A stretch of DNA of 64,000 bases from positions 4,526,001-4,590,000 of the forward strand of contig JAQSEB010000023.1 in NCBI GenBank assembly GCA_030063045.1. The letters run 5' to 3'. This stretch comes from Pratylenchus scribneri (taxonomy: Eukaryota; Nematoda; Chromadorea; Rhabditida; Pratylenchidae). Below, piece by piece: positions 63,885 through 64,000 of the stretch (positions are counted from its first letter, which is position 1; each line of letters begins with the position of its first letter). A program made the position numbers and the translations under genes. Under the pieces are notes generated by a model. It was not told where the DNA came from. It worked only from the letters and a program-made list of their open reading frames with translations, and ran no database searches.

Positions 63885-64000
63885 ATGAATGAATAAATGG
63901 AAATTGAATAGTATAAATATAAATAGTATATGCCATATCTTTCACTTATTGTTGTTTACTTGTTTTGTTTTATTTGACATTCAGATCTCAAAATAAATTA

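Overview
This is an AT-rich nematode genomic window. The evidence is a nematode-type serpentine chemoreceptor, a transthyretin-like protein, an UNC-53/neuron navigator orthologue and dense small exons separated by introns of about 43-55 bases. Several start codons sit just downstream of splice-acceptor-like sequences, which would suit spliced-leader trans-splicing. Frequent GC-AG introns and the overall texture suggest a tylenchid-type nematode, but I cannot name the genus. All gene models were made by hand, matching reading phase across each proposed junction and recognising the protein family; no search was run.

Layout, left to right. 1-1030 (-): 7-TM chemoreceptor running off the left edge. 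1854-2570 (+): transthyretin-like secreted protein. 3237-5043 (+): GDP-mannose 4,6-dehydratase. 5194-7189 (-): UDP-glucuronosyltransferase. 9806-28206 (+): very large UNC-53/NAV gene with an N-terminal CH domain, long Ser/Pro/Gln-rich middle, coiled coils and C-terminal P-loop ATPase. 28505-30422 (+): F-box protein with one unresolved junction. 31949-34584 (+): coiled-coil plus CCCH zinc-finger protein. 35097-46933 (+): VPS13 lipid-transfer protein in 53 exons. 47820-49867 (-): LCAT/PLA2G15-like acyltransferase. 50375-50952 (-): small secreted protein of unknown family. 52696-55040 (+): secreted protein with twelve EF-hand loops. 55288-56484 (+): nitrilase. 59178-61089 (+): protein with a C-terminal BED-like zinc finger. 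62622-63188 and 63382-63884 (+): tandem pair of small RING proteins.

Mobile and repeated DNA. Four inverted-repeat elements (4624-4741, 31230-31859, 41280-41897, 61177-62050) are each flanked by an exact 8-bp target-site duplication and begin with GG; two are long fold-back elements of one family. There are two minisatellites (about 38-bp units near 47.3 kb and 24-bp units near 51.9 kb) and a dispersed repeat pair (56.7-57.0 kb and 60.3-60.6 kb), one copy of which fills an intron.

The genes do not form one pathway. Several act in the secretory or lipid system (UGT, LCAT-like, VPS13, secreted EF-hand protein, TTR), but I read this as ordinary nematode gene order, not a functional cluster. The most unusual things here are the GC-AG introns (9 of roughly 160), the 8-bp-TSD fold-back elements and the twelve-EF-hand secreted protein.
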